Shown piece by piece: positions 1-8,715 of a stretch of 64,000 bases of DNA; within the stretch, counting starts at the first letter, position 1; the number at the start of each line of letters is the position of its first letter. A program made the translations under genes and the position numbers. This DNA is from Mesobacillus foraminis (GTDB taxonomy: Bacteria > Bacillota > Bacilli > Bacillales > Cytobacillaceae): contig NZ_SLVV01000003.1 in assembly GCF_004340465.1 (NCBI RefSeq), positions 420,982 through 484,981 on the forward strand. Reading direction: 5' to 3'. Below the pieces are notes generated by a model. That model saw nothing but the letters and a program-made list of their open reading frames with translations, was not told the origin of the DNA and did not search any database.

Positions 1-916
1 CCAGCTCGGCGGCCAGCTGACACAATTGACCGACGGACTAACGGAAAGTGCAGATGGGCTGGACCAGGTTTCAGAAGGTCTTGGTTCAGCGCAGGAATAT
101 CTGTCTGGTTTGTCAGAGTCTGCCGCAGACGATAGCTTCTATCTTCCGCAGGAAGTACTGGAAAGCAAGGATTTCGAGCAGGCGCTTGATGCTTATATGT
201 CCGAAGACCGCAAAGTGATGACCCTGGACATCATCCTTGAAGCCAATCCATACTCAAATGAAGCCATGGCTCAAGTGGATGAAATCGAGGCTGCCGTCGA
301 CAGGGCTGTCAAAGGAACAAAGCTTGAAAACGCCGATGTTGCCATTGGCGGGATTACTAGCACCAATGCGGACTTAAATACGATGTCATCCAATGATTAT
401 TCACGTACGGTCGTGCTGATGCTTGCAGGTATCTCGATTATCCTGGTGTTTTTATTCCGGTCCATCATCATGCCTGTCTACCTCATTGGATCCCTGATTT
501 TAACCTACTATACTTCAATGGCGATAAATGAGGCATTGTTCGTGAATATTCTCGGCTATACCGGCATCAGCTGGGCGGTCCCATTCTTTGCATTTGTCAT
601 TCTTGTCGCCCTCGGCGTCGACTACAGCATATTCCTGATGGACCGTTTCAATGAATATAAAAATCTATCAGTCAGCGATGCCATGCTGCTGGCAATGAAA
701 AAAATGGGTACAGTCATCATCTCTGCAGCCGTTATCCTTGGAGGAACGTTTGCTGCCATGATGCCTTCCGGAATGCTGTCACTGCTGCAAATCGCTTCAA
801 TTGTTCTTGTCGGACTGTTTTTGTACGCGATGATCATGCTTCCATTGTTTGTGCCGGTCATGGTGAAAAACTTTGGCCAGGCTAACTGGTGGCCTTTTAA
901 AAGGGCAGAAAACTAA
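1..916 (+). CDS. MMPL/RND-family membrane transporter, C-terminal part (5' end outside window)
   Basis: The reading frame is open from base 2 with no stop upstream, so the gene begins before the window; the TTG at 26 is internal. About 304 C-terminal residues are visible. They hold a short extracytoplasmic stretch followed by a block of hydrophobic helices with the segment VALGVDYSIFLMDRF, which is typical of MMPL (YdfJ/YdgH-type) proteins of the RND superfamily. Known members export lipids, drugs or siderophore-like compounds using proton motive force; the substrate here cannot be read. The gene ends with TAA and is followed at once by a strong hairpin terminator, so it is the last gene of its unit. 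Confidence 0.85.
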   Translation, partial: QLGGQLTQLTDGLTESADGLDQVSEGLGSAQEYLSGLSESAADDSFYLPQEVLESKDFEQALDAYMSEDRKVMTLDIILEANPYSNEAMAQVDEIEAAVDRAVKGTKLENADVAIGGITSTNADLNTMSSNDYSRTVVLMLAGISIILVFLFRSIIMPVYLIGSLILTYYTSMAINEALFVNILGYTGISWAVPFFAFVILVALGVDYSIFLMDRFNEYKNLSVSDAMLLAMKKMGTVIISAAVILGGTFAAMMPSGMLSLLQIASIVLVGLFLYAMIMLPLFVPVMVKNFGQANWWPFKRAEN

Positions 917-935
917 TAAACTATGAATCTATGAG

Positions 936-963
936 GCTGCCGGGAATCCCGGCAGCTATTTTT
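936..963 (+). terminator. Rho-independent terminator after the MMPL gene
   Basis: A 9-bp stem, GCTGCCGGG/CCCGGCAGC, has a 3-nt loop and is followed by a T-rich tract. Confidence 0.85.
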
Positions 964-978
964 ATGTTTTCCTTCGCT

Positions 979-1079
979 AGAGGTAAGGTTTAGCCGTGTA
1001 TTGTCACGCAGCCCCTTTATATATGACCACTTCTTTTTTTCGGCCAGGAGCGCAGACCTCTACGGCTTAACCTTTCTCT
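979..1079. repeat. Imperfect inverted repeat in the 917-1244 intergenic region
   Basis: The arms at 979-997 and 1062-1079 (AGAGGTAAGGTTTAGCCGT and ACGGCTTAACCTTTCTCT) are inverted copies with a few mismatches, about 65 bp apart. No open frame with a ribosome binding site lies between them. It may be a MITE-like remnant or a long hairpin. Nothing else could be supported between the terminator and the glycerate kinase ribosome binding site. Confidence 0.4.
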
Positions 1080-1244
1080 TTTCAAGTACCTCAGTTCCAC
1101 CTGTCACCTCCTGATTGCCCCCCCACCTTAAACTCTCTCCCTTTTCTCATCAATTTATCATTTGGCTATAAGAAGATTTTCTTTTTCGGGCGGTATGATC
1201 CTATTAACTTAGTAAAAAACCAAAATTCCAAAGGAGGAAAAATA

Positions 1245-2423
1245 ATGAAGATTGTGTTGATTCCATCAGGTTTTAAAGAATGTCTTGGTGCGGAGGATGT
1301 AGCCCTGGCAATGGATAAAGGCATCAGGCGGGTTGACCCGAATGCAGATACTGTCATCATTCCAATGATTGACGGTGGAGAGGGGTTTGCTAAAACGATT
1401 GTAGAGATAAAAAAGGGCAGGCTTGTCCAAACAATAGCTACAGGTCCAGTCGGGAAGAAGATTATGAGTCATTTTGGTGTCTATGAGGAGGACGGAATTG
1501 TAACCGCTGTAATTGAAATGGCTGCCGTGGCAGGCTTGAAACTGGTTCCCCGCCACCTCAGAAACCCGCTTGTGACGACAACGTATGGGATTGGCGAATT
1601 AATAAAAGCGGCATTGGACTTGAATGTAGACCGAATCCTGATCGGCTGCGGCGATTCGGGTACATCCGACGGCGGGGCGGGAATGGCTCAGGCACTTGGT
1701 GTCCGGTTTCTTGATCAAAACCATCAAACCCTTGAAGTAAATGGAGGAGGAGATTTATGCCGAGTTGCTTCGGTGGATTTATCCCGCCTTGATCAGCGGC
1801 TCCAGCATGTAAGGATTGATGCCGCCTGCAACTGGCATACACCCTTGTGCGGGACTAAAGGGGCGGCCTATATATTCGGTCCTCAAAAAGGCGCGTGTCC
1901 TGAGGATGTGGAACTGCTGGCAACAAGTTTCGAACGATATGCGCATCTCATACAGGAAGCAGCGGGCATGGATGTGAGGGATATGCCGGGAAGCGGAGCC
2001 TCGGGCGGATTGGGCGCCGGGTTGGCGGCATTTGCGGGAGCGCATCTGAATCCCCGCTATGACATCATCATGAAATATATCAATATCGAAGAACATATCC
2101 GGAATGCGGATGTAGTTCTGACTGCAGAAGGCTGTCTCGACTATCAGACCCCGTATGGCAAAATCCCTGCTGAGGTTGCCAGGATTGCAAAGCTGTCGGG
2201 TGTCCCGGTGGTGGCTATGACAGGTACGATTGGAAAAGGGGCAGATATTAATTATACCAACGGAATTGATGCGTATATGAGCATCATTCAAAAACCGGCA
2301 ACCCTGGAAGTGGCAATGGAAAAGGCGGCAGTATGGATAGCGGATTGTGCGGAAACAACATTGCGGCAAATGAAGATCGGCTATCAAATCGCGGAGCGGA
2401 TCTACAAGAGGGAATTGGCATGA
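1245..2423 (+). CDS. glxK: glycerate kinase (GlxK/GarK family)
   Basis: The 392-residue product phosphorylates D-glycerate using ATP, linking glyoxylate/tartronate or serine breakdown to glycolysis. The N-terminus (KIVLIPSGFKECLGAEDVA) and the segments MIDGGEGFAKTIV, GCGDSGTSDGGAGMAQALG and GASGGLGAGLAAF are typical of the GlxK/GarK glycerate kinase family, and the length is normal. ATG is preceded by AAAGGAGG at good spacing. The next gene, an SLC13-like transporter, begins 62 bp downstream on the same strand, so the two probably form an operon that takes up and uses an organic acid. The kinase assignment is firm; the actual substrate in vivo is inferred. Confidence 0.92.
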   Translation: MKIVLIPSGFKECLGAEDVALAMDKGIRRVDPNADTVIIPMIDGGEGFAKTIVEIKKGRLVQTIATGPVGKKIMSHFGVYEEDGIVTAVIEMAAVAGLKLVPRHLRNPLVTTTYGIGELIKAALDLNVDRILIGCGDSGTSDGGAGMAQALGVRFLDQNHQTLEVNGGGDLCRVASVDLSRLDQRLQHVRIDAACNWHTPLCGTKGAAYIFGPQKGACPEDVELLATSFERYAHLIQEAAGMDVRDMPGSGASGGLGAGLAAFAGAHLNPRYDIIMKYINIEEHIRNADVVLTAEGCLDYQTPYGKIPAEVARIAKLSGVPVVAMTGTIGKGADINYTNGIDAYMSIIQKPATLEVAMEKAAVWIADCAETTLRQMKIGYQIAERIYKRELA

Positions 2424-2485
2424 TGCCATACAGCCGTGTTGATCGGTACCACTCGCAGGTCCAGACTAAAAAACAGGAGCATACA

Positions 2486-3892
2486 ATGACTGTTTCCCGC
2501 CGTCAGCTTTTTGCTGCTGGATGTGCGTTAGCCGCATGTGCCATCTTTTTCCTTCCGGAGGGTCTCGCTTATGAGGGGAAAATCGCTCTTCTTGTTTTCC
2601 TTCTTTCGATGGCGATGTGGATCGGGACAACATTGCCGGCAGGGTATGTGGCAATATGTGCACTGGCAGCCACCATTCTTTTAAAGGGGGCGGAACCGGA
2701 ACTTTTATATCAATCACTATCAGCTGAAGTGGTTTGGCTGATGATCGGTTCCTATGTTCTGGGAGAAGGTGTGAAACAGTCTGGATTGGCTGGGAGAATG
2801 TCTGCCGGGGTTTTGCGCCGGGCACAGAATCCAGATAAACTTTTTTTCTGGACCATGCTTGCGCTGCAGCCACTTGCCTTCTTCATTCCGTCGACTTCCG
2901 GGAGGGCCGCGCTTACGCTTCCGATTGTAAAAAATCTGTCGGTGAGACTGAAAGAGAAAAATCAGAAACAGGCTCTTGCCGTCCTTGTCCCTTCAGTGAT
3001 ATTAATGACGACTTCAGCGTCGCTTATCGGGGCGGGCTCTCATTTAATTGGCCTTCAGCTATTAAAGGAAGCTACAGGAGAGGGAATATCCTACTTGAAG
3101 TGGGTTTTATGGGGGGCACCCTTTGCGCTGGCCATGAGCATGATTGCGTTCGCAGTGATAAAGGGATATTTTACAAAAGGAAAATCACAAAGCTGGAAGG
3201 CTTTTAAAGAACCGGCAAGCGTACAGGCCGATTCCCCCGCTCCCTATTCGAAGAATGAAAAAAAAGCCCTGTACATTATAGGCGGTTTAGTCATCCTTTG
3301 GATGAGTGAAAGTATCCATGGTTTTGACATTGCCTTCATAACCATCCTGGGAGCAGCTGCTTTAATGGCTCCTGGAGTGGAAATAGTAAGCTGGAAAGAT
3401 GGGGTGAAATCCGTTTCCTGGAGTTTAATTTTGTTTGTCGCCGCCGCGAGTGCCCTTGGAACCAATCTGGTAAGAACCGGGGCAGTCGACTGGGGAAGCG
3501 GGAAACTGTTTCAGTCATTGGAACTGATTGGGAATTTTCCGGAATGGCTGGTCCTGATGGTCATCTTGCTGGTGGGAGTTACCTCCCATCTGTACATCAC
3601 CTCACATACAACGAGGGCGGTGGTCATGATCCCAAGTTTATTGCTCTTGAGTGAAACACTTGGAATGGATGCCGGCACAGTTGTATTTTTAAGCCTGGTG
3701 GGGATGAACTATTGTATGACTTTTCCTGTCAGCTCGAAAGCTTTGCTGGTTTATTTTGAAGAAGAGGAAATCAATTATCAAGCCGGCGATTTATTGAGGC
3801 TAAGCTTGATTTTAATGCCCATTTACCTGTTTGTCATGATCCTGTTTTATTTTACGTATTGGCGATGGACTGGAATGGGGCTTTGGGTTTAA
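2486..3892 (+). CDS. SLC13/DASS-family anion:Na+ symporter-like membrane protein
   Basis: This is a polytopic protein of 468 residues with about a dozen hydrophobic segments. The IPSTSGRAALTLPI motif in the first half and ITSHTTRAVVMIPS in the second resemble the paired substrate/Na+ motifs of the divalent anion:Na+ symporter family (dicarboxylate, citrate or sulfate carriers). The frame is open further upstream, overlapping the kinase gene, but ATG at 2486 has the ribosome binding site CAGGAG and gives a normal N-terminus, so I chose it. Its position behind glycerate kinase suggests uptake of glycerate, tartronate or a related acid; that is an inference. Confidence 0.82.
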   Translation: MTVSRRQLFAAGCALAACAIFFLPEGLAYEGKIALLVFLLSMAMWIGTTLPAGYVAICALAATILLKGAEPELLYQSLSAEVVWLMIGSYVLGEGVKQSGLAGRMSAGVLRRAQNPDKLFFWTMLALQPLAFFIPSTSGRAALTLPIVKNLSVRLKEKNQKQALAVLVPSVILMTTSASLIGAGSHLIGLQLLKEATGEGISYLKWVLWGAPFALAMSMIAFAVIKGYFTKGKSQSWKAFKEPASVQADSPAPYSKNEKKALYIIGGLVILWMSESIHGFDIAFITILGAAALMAPGVEIVSWKDGVKSVSWSLILFVAAASALGTNLVRTGAVDWGSGKLFQSLELIGNFPEWLVLMVILLVGVTSHLYITSHTTRAVVMIPSLLLLSETLGMDAGTVVFLSLVGMNYCMTFPVSSKALLVYFEEEEINYQAGDLLRLSLILMPIYLFVMILFYFTYWRWTGMGLWV

Positions 3893-3903
3893 GATTAAAG
3901 GAA

Positions 3904-3934
3904 GAAGGTGCCCTTTAACGGGGCACCTTCTTTG
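3904..3934. terminator. Bidirectional terminator between convergent genes
   Basis: The 10-bp perfect stem GAAGGTGCCC/GGGCACCTTC has a 7-nt loop. It sits between the transporter stop and the convergent phosphatase stop, with T-rich flanks on the plus side. Confidence 0.8.
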
Positions 3935-3939
3935 AACGT

Positions 3940-5580
3940 TTATTTTGCAAGCCTTAAAGCATCCTCGGAGATATAGAAGTCTTTCCCATTGTAAACGTGA
4001 ATGGTATTGACTTTCTTTTCCTTGCCGTTTTGAATGACAATATTTTTGTTTACCGGGAATTCGATTGTCCTGTTGCCTTTTTCTGCAACAAGTACTGGGT
4101 TTTGGGCATCGCTTAAGTCGATAGTGGCTTTGTAGCCTTTATTCTTCAATGCCTGCTGGCCGTTCGTATACAGCTCTTTTGTGAGCCTGTTTAAATCAAA
4201 GTCCATGAATTGGGCCATTTTTTTAGCAAGGTCTGTATTTTCTACCAGGCCTGTAGGTCTTTGTGGCCCGTACGAATAAAGGAACACATCTTCACCCGTA
4301 TGGCCGCCTGTTGTGAAGCCGAGATTGGCACGCTCAGCCAGCATCTTGGACATATCGGAGCCAACATTCCTGGAAGCAAGAAGCTTTTGGCGCTCTTCTG
4401 CTGTCAGATCATCCAGACCATAAAGCTTGGCCACCTCATCAAGATTCGATCTGTCCGCCTTCAGGTGGCTAAGCGCTCCTTCAATGGTCAGCTGGGCTTT
4501 TTTCAGTGGATCGATATAAGTGGAAACCGGAATTTCAGGGTAGTTGGAGTTCGTGTTCAGATTCCCCATTGTAATCCCGCTGTTTCCATGGTCACTTACG
4601 GCAATCACCATGGTGTTTCCATCCTTCTTGGCAAAATCAAGGGCTTCCTTGACGGCATCATCAAAACTCAATACATCGCTGATCATTCCGACAGGGTCAT
4701 TGGCATGGGCAGCCCAGTCCACTTTGCTTCCTTCTACGAACAGGAAGAATCCATCCTTATCCTTATTCAAAGTAGTTATTGCCTTTTTCGTCATTTCGGC
4801 CAGCGTAGGCTGCTCTGGCTTGGTTGCCTTCCTGTCGAAATCATAAGCCAATGCGCTTGGTGCAAATGATCCCCAGATTTTATTGGATTTTGTCCGTAGA
4901 AGTTCATTGCGGCTCTCGACAATGTCATAACGATTGTCTTCCAGAACCTCAATCAAGTTTTCTCCATCTTTCCTGGCATTTTTTGAAGTCCCTGGGGACA
5001 GTGATTCCTTGCCGCCGCCTAAGACAACATCCATATTTTGATAGACCTGCTGCTCGGCGATATCGCCGTAATTGCTCCGGTGTGTAGCATGAGCCGAGAA
5101 ACCGGCCGGTGTGGCATGCTGGATTTCAGATGTGGAAATAATTCCTGTCGCCTTGCCCTTTTGCTTCGCCCCTTCGAGCACATTCGCAACGGGACGCAGG
5201 GCATCTTTAGCAGAAACAGATTTTAAACCTGGCGTATTAACAACAGCCGGCAAAATGCCTACAAATTTGTCATTCGATTTATTTCCAGTAGCAAGGGCAG
5301 TCGCTGCAGGGGCGGAATCCGTGATGGCTGATTCTGCAGAATGGGTTTTGACACCGCCGGCTACCATTTCATCAAGAGCAAGATTGTCGCCTTTATACCA
5401 TCTTGAAAGAGTTGTAGCGCCCGCACTTGTTCCATCCATGACCATCATGATGACATTCGTCGGTTCTTCTTTTTTCCTCTTTGCCTCCGCTTTTTCGCCA
5501 TTCGCCGCAAAACCTAGCGAAGAGATCGCTACCGCGCCGGCCAGCGTTATTCCTGCTATTCTTTTACTCACTGTATTCAA
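3940..5580 (-). CDS. secreted PhoA-type alkaline phosphatase
   Basis: This is a phosphomonoesterase of the alkaline phosphatase superfamily, acting outside the membrane to release phosphate. From the chosen start the product has 546 residues: a signal peptide (KRIAGITLAGAVAISSLGFA), the metal-binding MVMDGTSAG near residue 49, the catalytic serine in TDSAPAATALATG near residue 89, EGSKVDWAAH, and GGHTGEDV near the C-terminus. An ATG at 5595 has no ribosome binding site, whereas TTG at 5580 follows GGGGGAG with 6-nt spacing, so TTG is the start. The usual DHxTGG metal motif reads SDHGNSG here. A second phosphatase lies 1.7 kb away. Low-phosphate (PhoP) control is plausible but no clear Pho box was found. 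Confidence 0.92.
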   Translation of the reverse strand: MNTVSKRIAGITLAGAVAISSLGFAANGEKAEAKRKKEEPTNVIMMVMDGTSAGATTLSRWYKGDNLALDEMVAGGVKTHSAESAITDSAPAATALATGNKSNDKFVGILPAVVNTPGLKSVSAKDALRPVANVLEGAKQKGKATGIISTSEIQHATPAGFSAHATHRSNYGDIAEQQVYQNMDVVLGGGKESLSPGTSKNARKDGENLIEVLEDNRYDIVESRNELLRTKSNKIWGSFAPSALAYDFDRKATKPEQPTLAEMTKKAITTLNKDKDGFFLFVEGSKVDWAAHANDPVGMISDVLSFDDAVKEALDFAKKDGNTMVIAVSDHGNSGITMGNLNTNSNYPEIPVSTYIDPLKKAQLTIEGALSHLKADRSNLDEVAKLYGLDDLTAEERQKLLASRNVGSDMSKMLAERANLGFTTGGHTGEDVFLYSYGPQRPTGLVENTDLAKKMAQFMDFDLNRLTKELYTNGQQALKNKGYKATIDLSDAQNPVLVAEKGNRTIEFPVNKNIVIQNGKEKKVNTIHVYNGKDFYISEDALRLAK

Positions 5581-5804
5581 TTTGTTCTCCCCCATGTAAG
5601 AATATGTATTAACATGTCCATCTTAAATAAAGATTATTAATTTAATAATGTTGTTTTATTAAGGGAGTATAAAAATGTATAAATATTTTGTAAAAGGGCA
5701 AGGGATATATTGCCATGTGCACATTCGTTTACAAAGGGTTGGGAGTAAGGTAGTATAGTAACGTTCAATTCCTACTAATATTATATGAATAGAAGGTGAA
5801 TAGA

Positions 5805-7061
5805 TTGGCTCAACCTGCAATGGCTGCCCAGAATAGCTGGGATCGAAAATCAACCACAGTGGTAACAGAATTAAATCCTGTCCAAAAACCTCTAGTTGTG
5901 TTGGGAGCACTTGCTGCCATCATTTTATATATCGCAATTGTTGTTAAGACCAATTGGACTCAAGGCACATTGTTTCTGATTGGCATAGGGCTGGGAATGA
6001 CTTTGCTGCATGCACGCTTCGGCTTTACATCTGCATTCAGGCGGCTTGTATCCGTCGGAAATGTTCAGGGACTTCAGGCCCACATGCTGATGCTCGCAGT
6101 CGCCTCCACTTTATTTGCTGTTATTTTGTCAAATGATTTTAGTTTTACTGGGGTGGAGCCCGAGGGATACGTTTCTCCTGTTGGAGTAAGTGTCATTTTT
6201 GGTGCATTCCTTTTTGGAATCGGGATGCAGCTTGGCAACGGATGTGCATCAGGGACTCTATACTCCCTGGGCGGCGGATCTTCATCCATGATTCTTACGT
6301 TGCTTTCCTTTATTGCCGGCTCAGTGCTTGGTGCCTACCATTTTACGTTCTGGATGGAGGATACTCCAGCACTTCCGCCAATCTCTCTTGCCGAATCAAC
6401 GGGATTGGGCTACTTTGGGGCATGGGCCGTACAGCTCGTTCTTTTTGGCCTCATTTACTGGATTACCGTCAAAGTTGCCAAAAGGAAAAACCCGCCGATG
6501 ATGAAGCCCCTCCCTACGATATCAGGGTGGAAGAAGCTGTTCCGCGGAGCGTGGCCGCTATTTGCTGCCGCCATTGTTCTTGCCCTCCTGAATGCTCTGA
6601 CTTTGACGATCCGTGGGAATCCATGGGGAATCACTTCAGCTTTCGCTCTGTGGGGCGGAAAAGCATTAATGGCTGCGGGTGTCGACGTTTCCGCCTGGGG
6701 TTACTTCTCAGGGACAAATGGAGCAGCATTAACAAATACAGTGCTTGCGGATTCCACAAGTGTCATGAACTTTGGCATCATGCTGGGGGCCTTCATATCT
6801 GCAGCACTGCAGGGTACTTTCAAGCCTAAAAGAATGAAGCCAGGTGTTGCCGGTGCAGCGATCATTGGCGGACTGTTGATGGGCTATGGTGCCCGGCTGG
6901 CATTTGGCTGCAATATTGGAGCCTACTTCGGGGGGATTGCTTCCTTTAGTCTCCACGGCTGGGTATGGGCTGTCATGGCGATGCTTGGCACCTATCTAGC
7001 CTTGTTTATCCGGCCGCTGTTCGGTCTGAAAAATCCGAAGGCCAACGATTCAATCTGTTAA
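5805..7061 (+). CDS. YeeE/YedE-family sulfur transporter (TsuA-like)
   Basis: This is an integral membrane protein of 418 residues with two internally repeated halves. Each half carries the family's small-residue and cysteine signature (GIGMQLGNGCASGTLYSLGG and GARLAFGCNIGAYFGGIASF). Characterised relatives (TsuA/YeeE) take up thiosulfate through cysteine-lined pores. The start is TTG at 5805 because GAAGGTG lies 6 nt upstream; the GTG at 5796 lies inside that ribosome binding site. No TusA/YeeD sulfurtransferase partner is adjacent. The gene is flanked by two alkaline phosphatase genes, but no functional link is obvious. The substrate is inferred from the family. Confidence 0.88.
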   Translation: MAQPAMAAQNSWDRKSTTVVTELNPVQKPLVVLGALAAIILYIAIVVKTNWTQGTLFLIGIGLGMTLLHARFGFTSAFRRLVSVGNVQGLQAHMLMLAVASTLFAVILSNDFSFTGVEPEGYVSPVGVSVIFGAFLFGIGMQLGNGCASGTLYSLGGGSSSMILTLLSFIAGSVLGAYHFTFWMEDTPALPPISLAESTGLGYFGAWAVQLVLFGLIYWITVKVAKRKNPPMMKPLPTISGWKKLFRGAWPLFAAAIVLALLNALTLTIRGNPWGITSAFALWGGKALMAAGVDVSAWGYFSGTNGAALTNTVLADSTSVMNFGIMLGAFISAALQGTFKPKRMKPGVAGAAIIGGLLMGYGARLAFGCNIGAYFGGIASFSLHGWVWAVMAMLGTYLALFIRPLFGLKNPKANDSIC

Positions 7062-7072
7062 ATGAAATCCAG

Positions 7073-7101
7073 AGGTCCCGCTTGCCTGCGGGGCCTTTTC
7101 T
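7073..7101 (+). terminator. terminator after the YeeE/YedE gene
   Basis: The stem AGGTCCCGC/GCGGGGCCT (one G-U pair) has a 6-nt loop and is followed by TTTT. Confidence 0.75.
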
Positions 7102-7239
7102 ATTTACATAGAAGTAACTGCCTGTAATATTTGTTAACGAATCTATTGATTAACTTTACATTTGCTTAAAAGTAGATTAATAATTTCTCCATATAATCCT
7201 TAGTGTAGCTAAATAATCTATCAACTGGGGGCGTCATGA

Positions 7240-8634
7240 ATGTTTAAACAGAAATGGTCAAAAAAAATACTGCCAGTGGCTGTGCTTTCAACAGTTGCTT
7301 TTGGAGGCCTGATGGGAGGTTTTTCTCCTGTCGAAGCCAAGCATTCAAAAGATAAGGACAAGAATCAAGAAATCAAGAATGTTATTGTCCTGATTGGTGA
7401 TGGAATGGGAGTCTCCTACACTTCCGCCCATCGTTATCTGAAGGATGACCCGTCCACAAAAAACGTGGAACCAACAACTTTGGACAAATACCTTGTTGGC
7501 CAGCAATCTACTTATCCGGAGGATCCATCCCAAAATGTAACGGATTCTGCCTCTGCTGCAACTGCAATGTCGGCAGGAATTAAGACATACAACAATGCCA
7601 TCGCGGTCGATAATGACGGATCCGAAGTGAAGACCGTCCTTGAAGCGGCGAAAGAAAAAGGGAAAGCCACAGGGCTTGTTGCGACATCCGAAATAACTCA
7701 CGCAACACCAGCTTCTTTTGGATCCCATGATGAAAGCCGCAAAAATATGAATGCCATTGCTGATGATTACTATGATGAGCTTGTAAATGGCAAACATAAA
7801 ATTGATGTCATGCTTGGCGGCGGAAAAAGCAACTTCGTTCGCAATGACCGCAATGTCGCTGAAGAGTTCAAAAAGGCCGGTTATTCCTATGTTGAAAACA
7901 AAGAAGACTTGTTAAGTACCAAAGATGACCAGCTTCTTGGTTTATTTGCTGAAGGCGGTTTGCCAAAGATGATTGACCGTGATGAAGCAACGCCATCTCT
8001 TCAGGATATGACTGAAGTTGCACTTGAGAAATTAAGCAAGGATAAGGACGGCTTCTTCCTGATGGTAGAAGGAAGCCAGGTCGACTGGGCTGGACATGAC
8101 AATGACATCGTCGGTGCCATGAGTGAAATGGAAGATTTCGAGAATGCTTTTGAAGCGGCGATCGACTTTGCGAAAAAGGACAAGCATACCCTTGTTGTCG
8201 CCACTGCCGACCATTCTACTGGCGGATATTCCATTGGAGCGAATGGAATTTACAATTGGTTTGGTGAGCCAATCAAGGCAGCGAAACGCACACCGGATTT
8301 TATGGCGGAACAAATTGCTGCAGGGGCAGGAGTGGAGGAAACCCTTAAAAAGTATATCGACCAGAACATCCTGGCTCTGACTCCAGAAGAAATTCAATCT
8401 GTTGAGACAGCGGCAAAGACAAAGGAAACCCTGGAGATTGACAATGCCATTGAAAATATTTTTAACAAGCGTTCCAACACTGGATGGACCACTGGAGGAC
8501 ATACAGGCGAAGATGTTAATGTTTATGCCTTCGGACCATCAAGCTCTGAATTTGCCGGTAAAATCGACAATACGGATATTGCAAAGAATGTTTTTGATGC
8601 TATAAATTATAAAATTCGGATCAATGATAAATAA
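7240..8634 (+). CDS. secreted alkaline phosphatase (PhoA/PhoB type)
   Basis: This is a second phosphomonoesterase of 464 residues, close to the usual size for B. subtilis PhoA/PhoB. It has a signal peptide (about residues 8-33), LIGDGMGVSY with the metal-binding Asp54, the catalytic Ser103 in VTDSASAATAMSAG, VEGSQVDWAGHDND, the canonical ADHSTGGYS, and TTGGHTGEDV. ATG at 7240 is preceded by a GGGGG-containing ribosome binding site. It differs from the minus-strand phosphatase in having the standard DHxTGG motif and lacking the C-terminal extension. It is transcribed alone and ends in its own terminator. The 178-bp upstream region has TTAACG and TTAACT blocks that hint at PhoP binding but not at the proper 11-bp spacing. 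Confidence 0.95.
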   Translation: MFKQKWSKKILPVAVLSTVAFGGLMGGFSPVEAKHSKDKDKNQEIKNVIVLIGDGMGVSYTSAHRYLKDDPSTKNVEPTTLDKYLVGQQSTYPEDPSQNVTDSASAATAMSAGIKTYNNAIAVDNDGSEVKTVLEAAKEKGKATGLVATSEITHATPASFGSHDESRKNMNAIADDYYDELVNGKHKIDVMLGGGKSNFVRNDRNVAEEFKKAGYSYVENKEDLLSTKDDQLLGLFAEGGLPKMIDRDEATPSLQDMTEVALEKLSKDKDGFFLMVEGSQVDWAGHDNDIVGAMSEMEDFENAFEAAIDFAKKDKHTLVVATADHSTGGYSIGANGIYNWFGEPIKAAKRTPDFMAEQIAAGAGVEETLKKYIDQNILALTPEEIQSVETAAKTKETLEIDNAIENIFNKRSNTGWTTGGHTGEDVNVYAFGPSSSEFAGKIDNTDIAKNVFDAINYKIRINDK

Positions 8635-8644
8635 AAACTGAACC

Positions 8645-8683
8645 GGTCCCGTTGCTTCATGCAGGAGCAGCGGGAACTTTTTT
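8645..8683 (+). terminator. terminator after the second phosphatase
   Basis: TCCCGTTGCT pairs with AGCAGCGGGA (one G-U pair), followed by a run of T residues. Confidence 0.8.
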
Positions 8684-8715
8684 AGAAAATTGGTCATCTA
8701 CTGGAGGAGTTCATC

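Noticed and set aside
2333-2485. N-terminal extension of the SLC13-type transporter
   Set aside because: It overlaps the glycerate kinase gene and is hydrophilic; ATG at 2486 has its own ribosome binding site.
6242-6829. 195-codon plus-strand frame inside the sulfur transporter gene
   Set aside because: It is a shadow frame of the YeeE/YedE gene with no ribosome binding site or domain.
7134-7160. Pho box upstream of the second alkaline phosphatase
   Set aside because: TTAACG, TTAACT and TTTACA are present but not at the 11-bp spacing needed for PhoP dimers; kept only as a weak hint.
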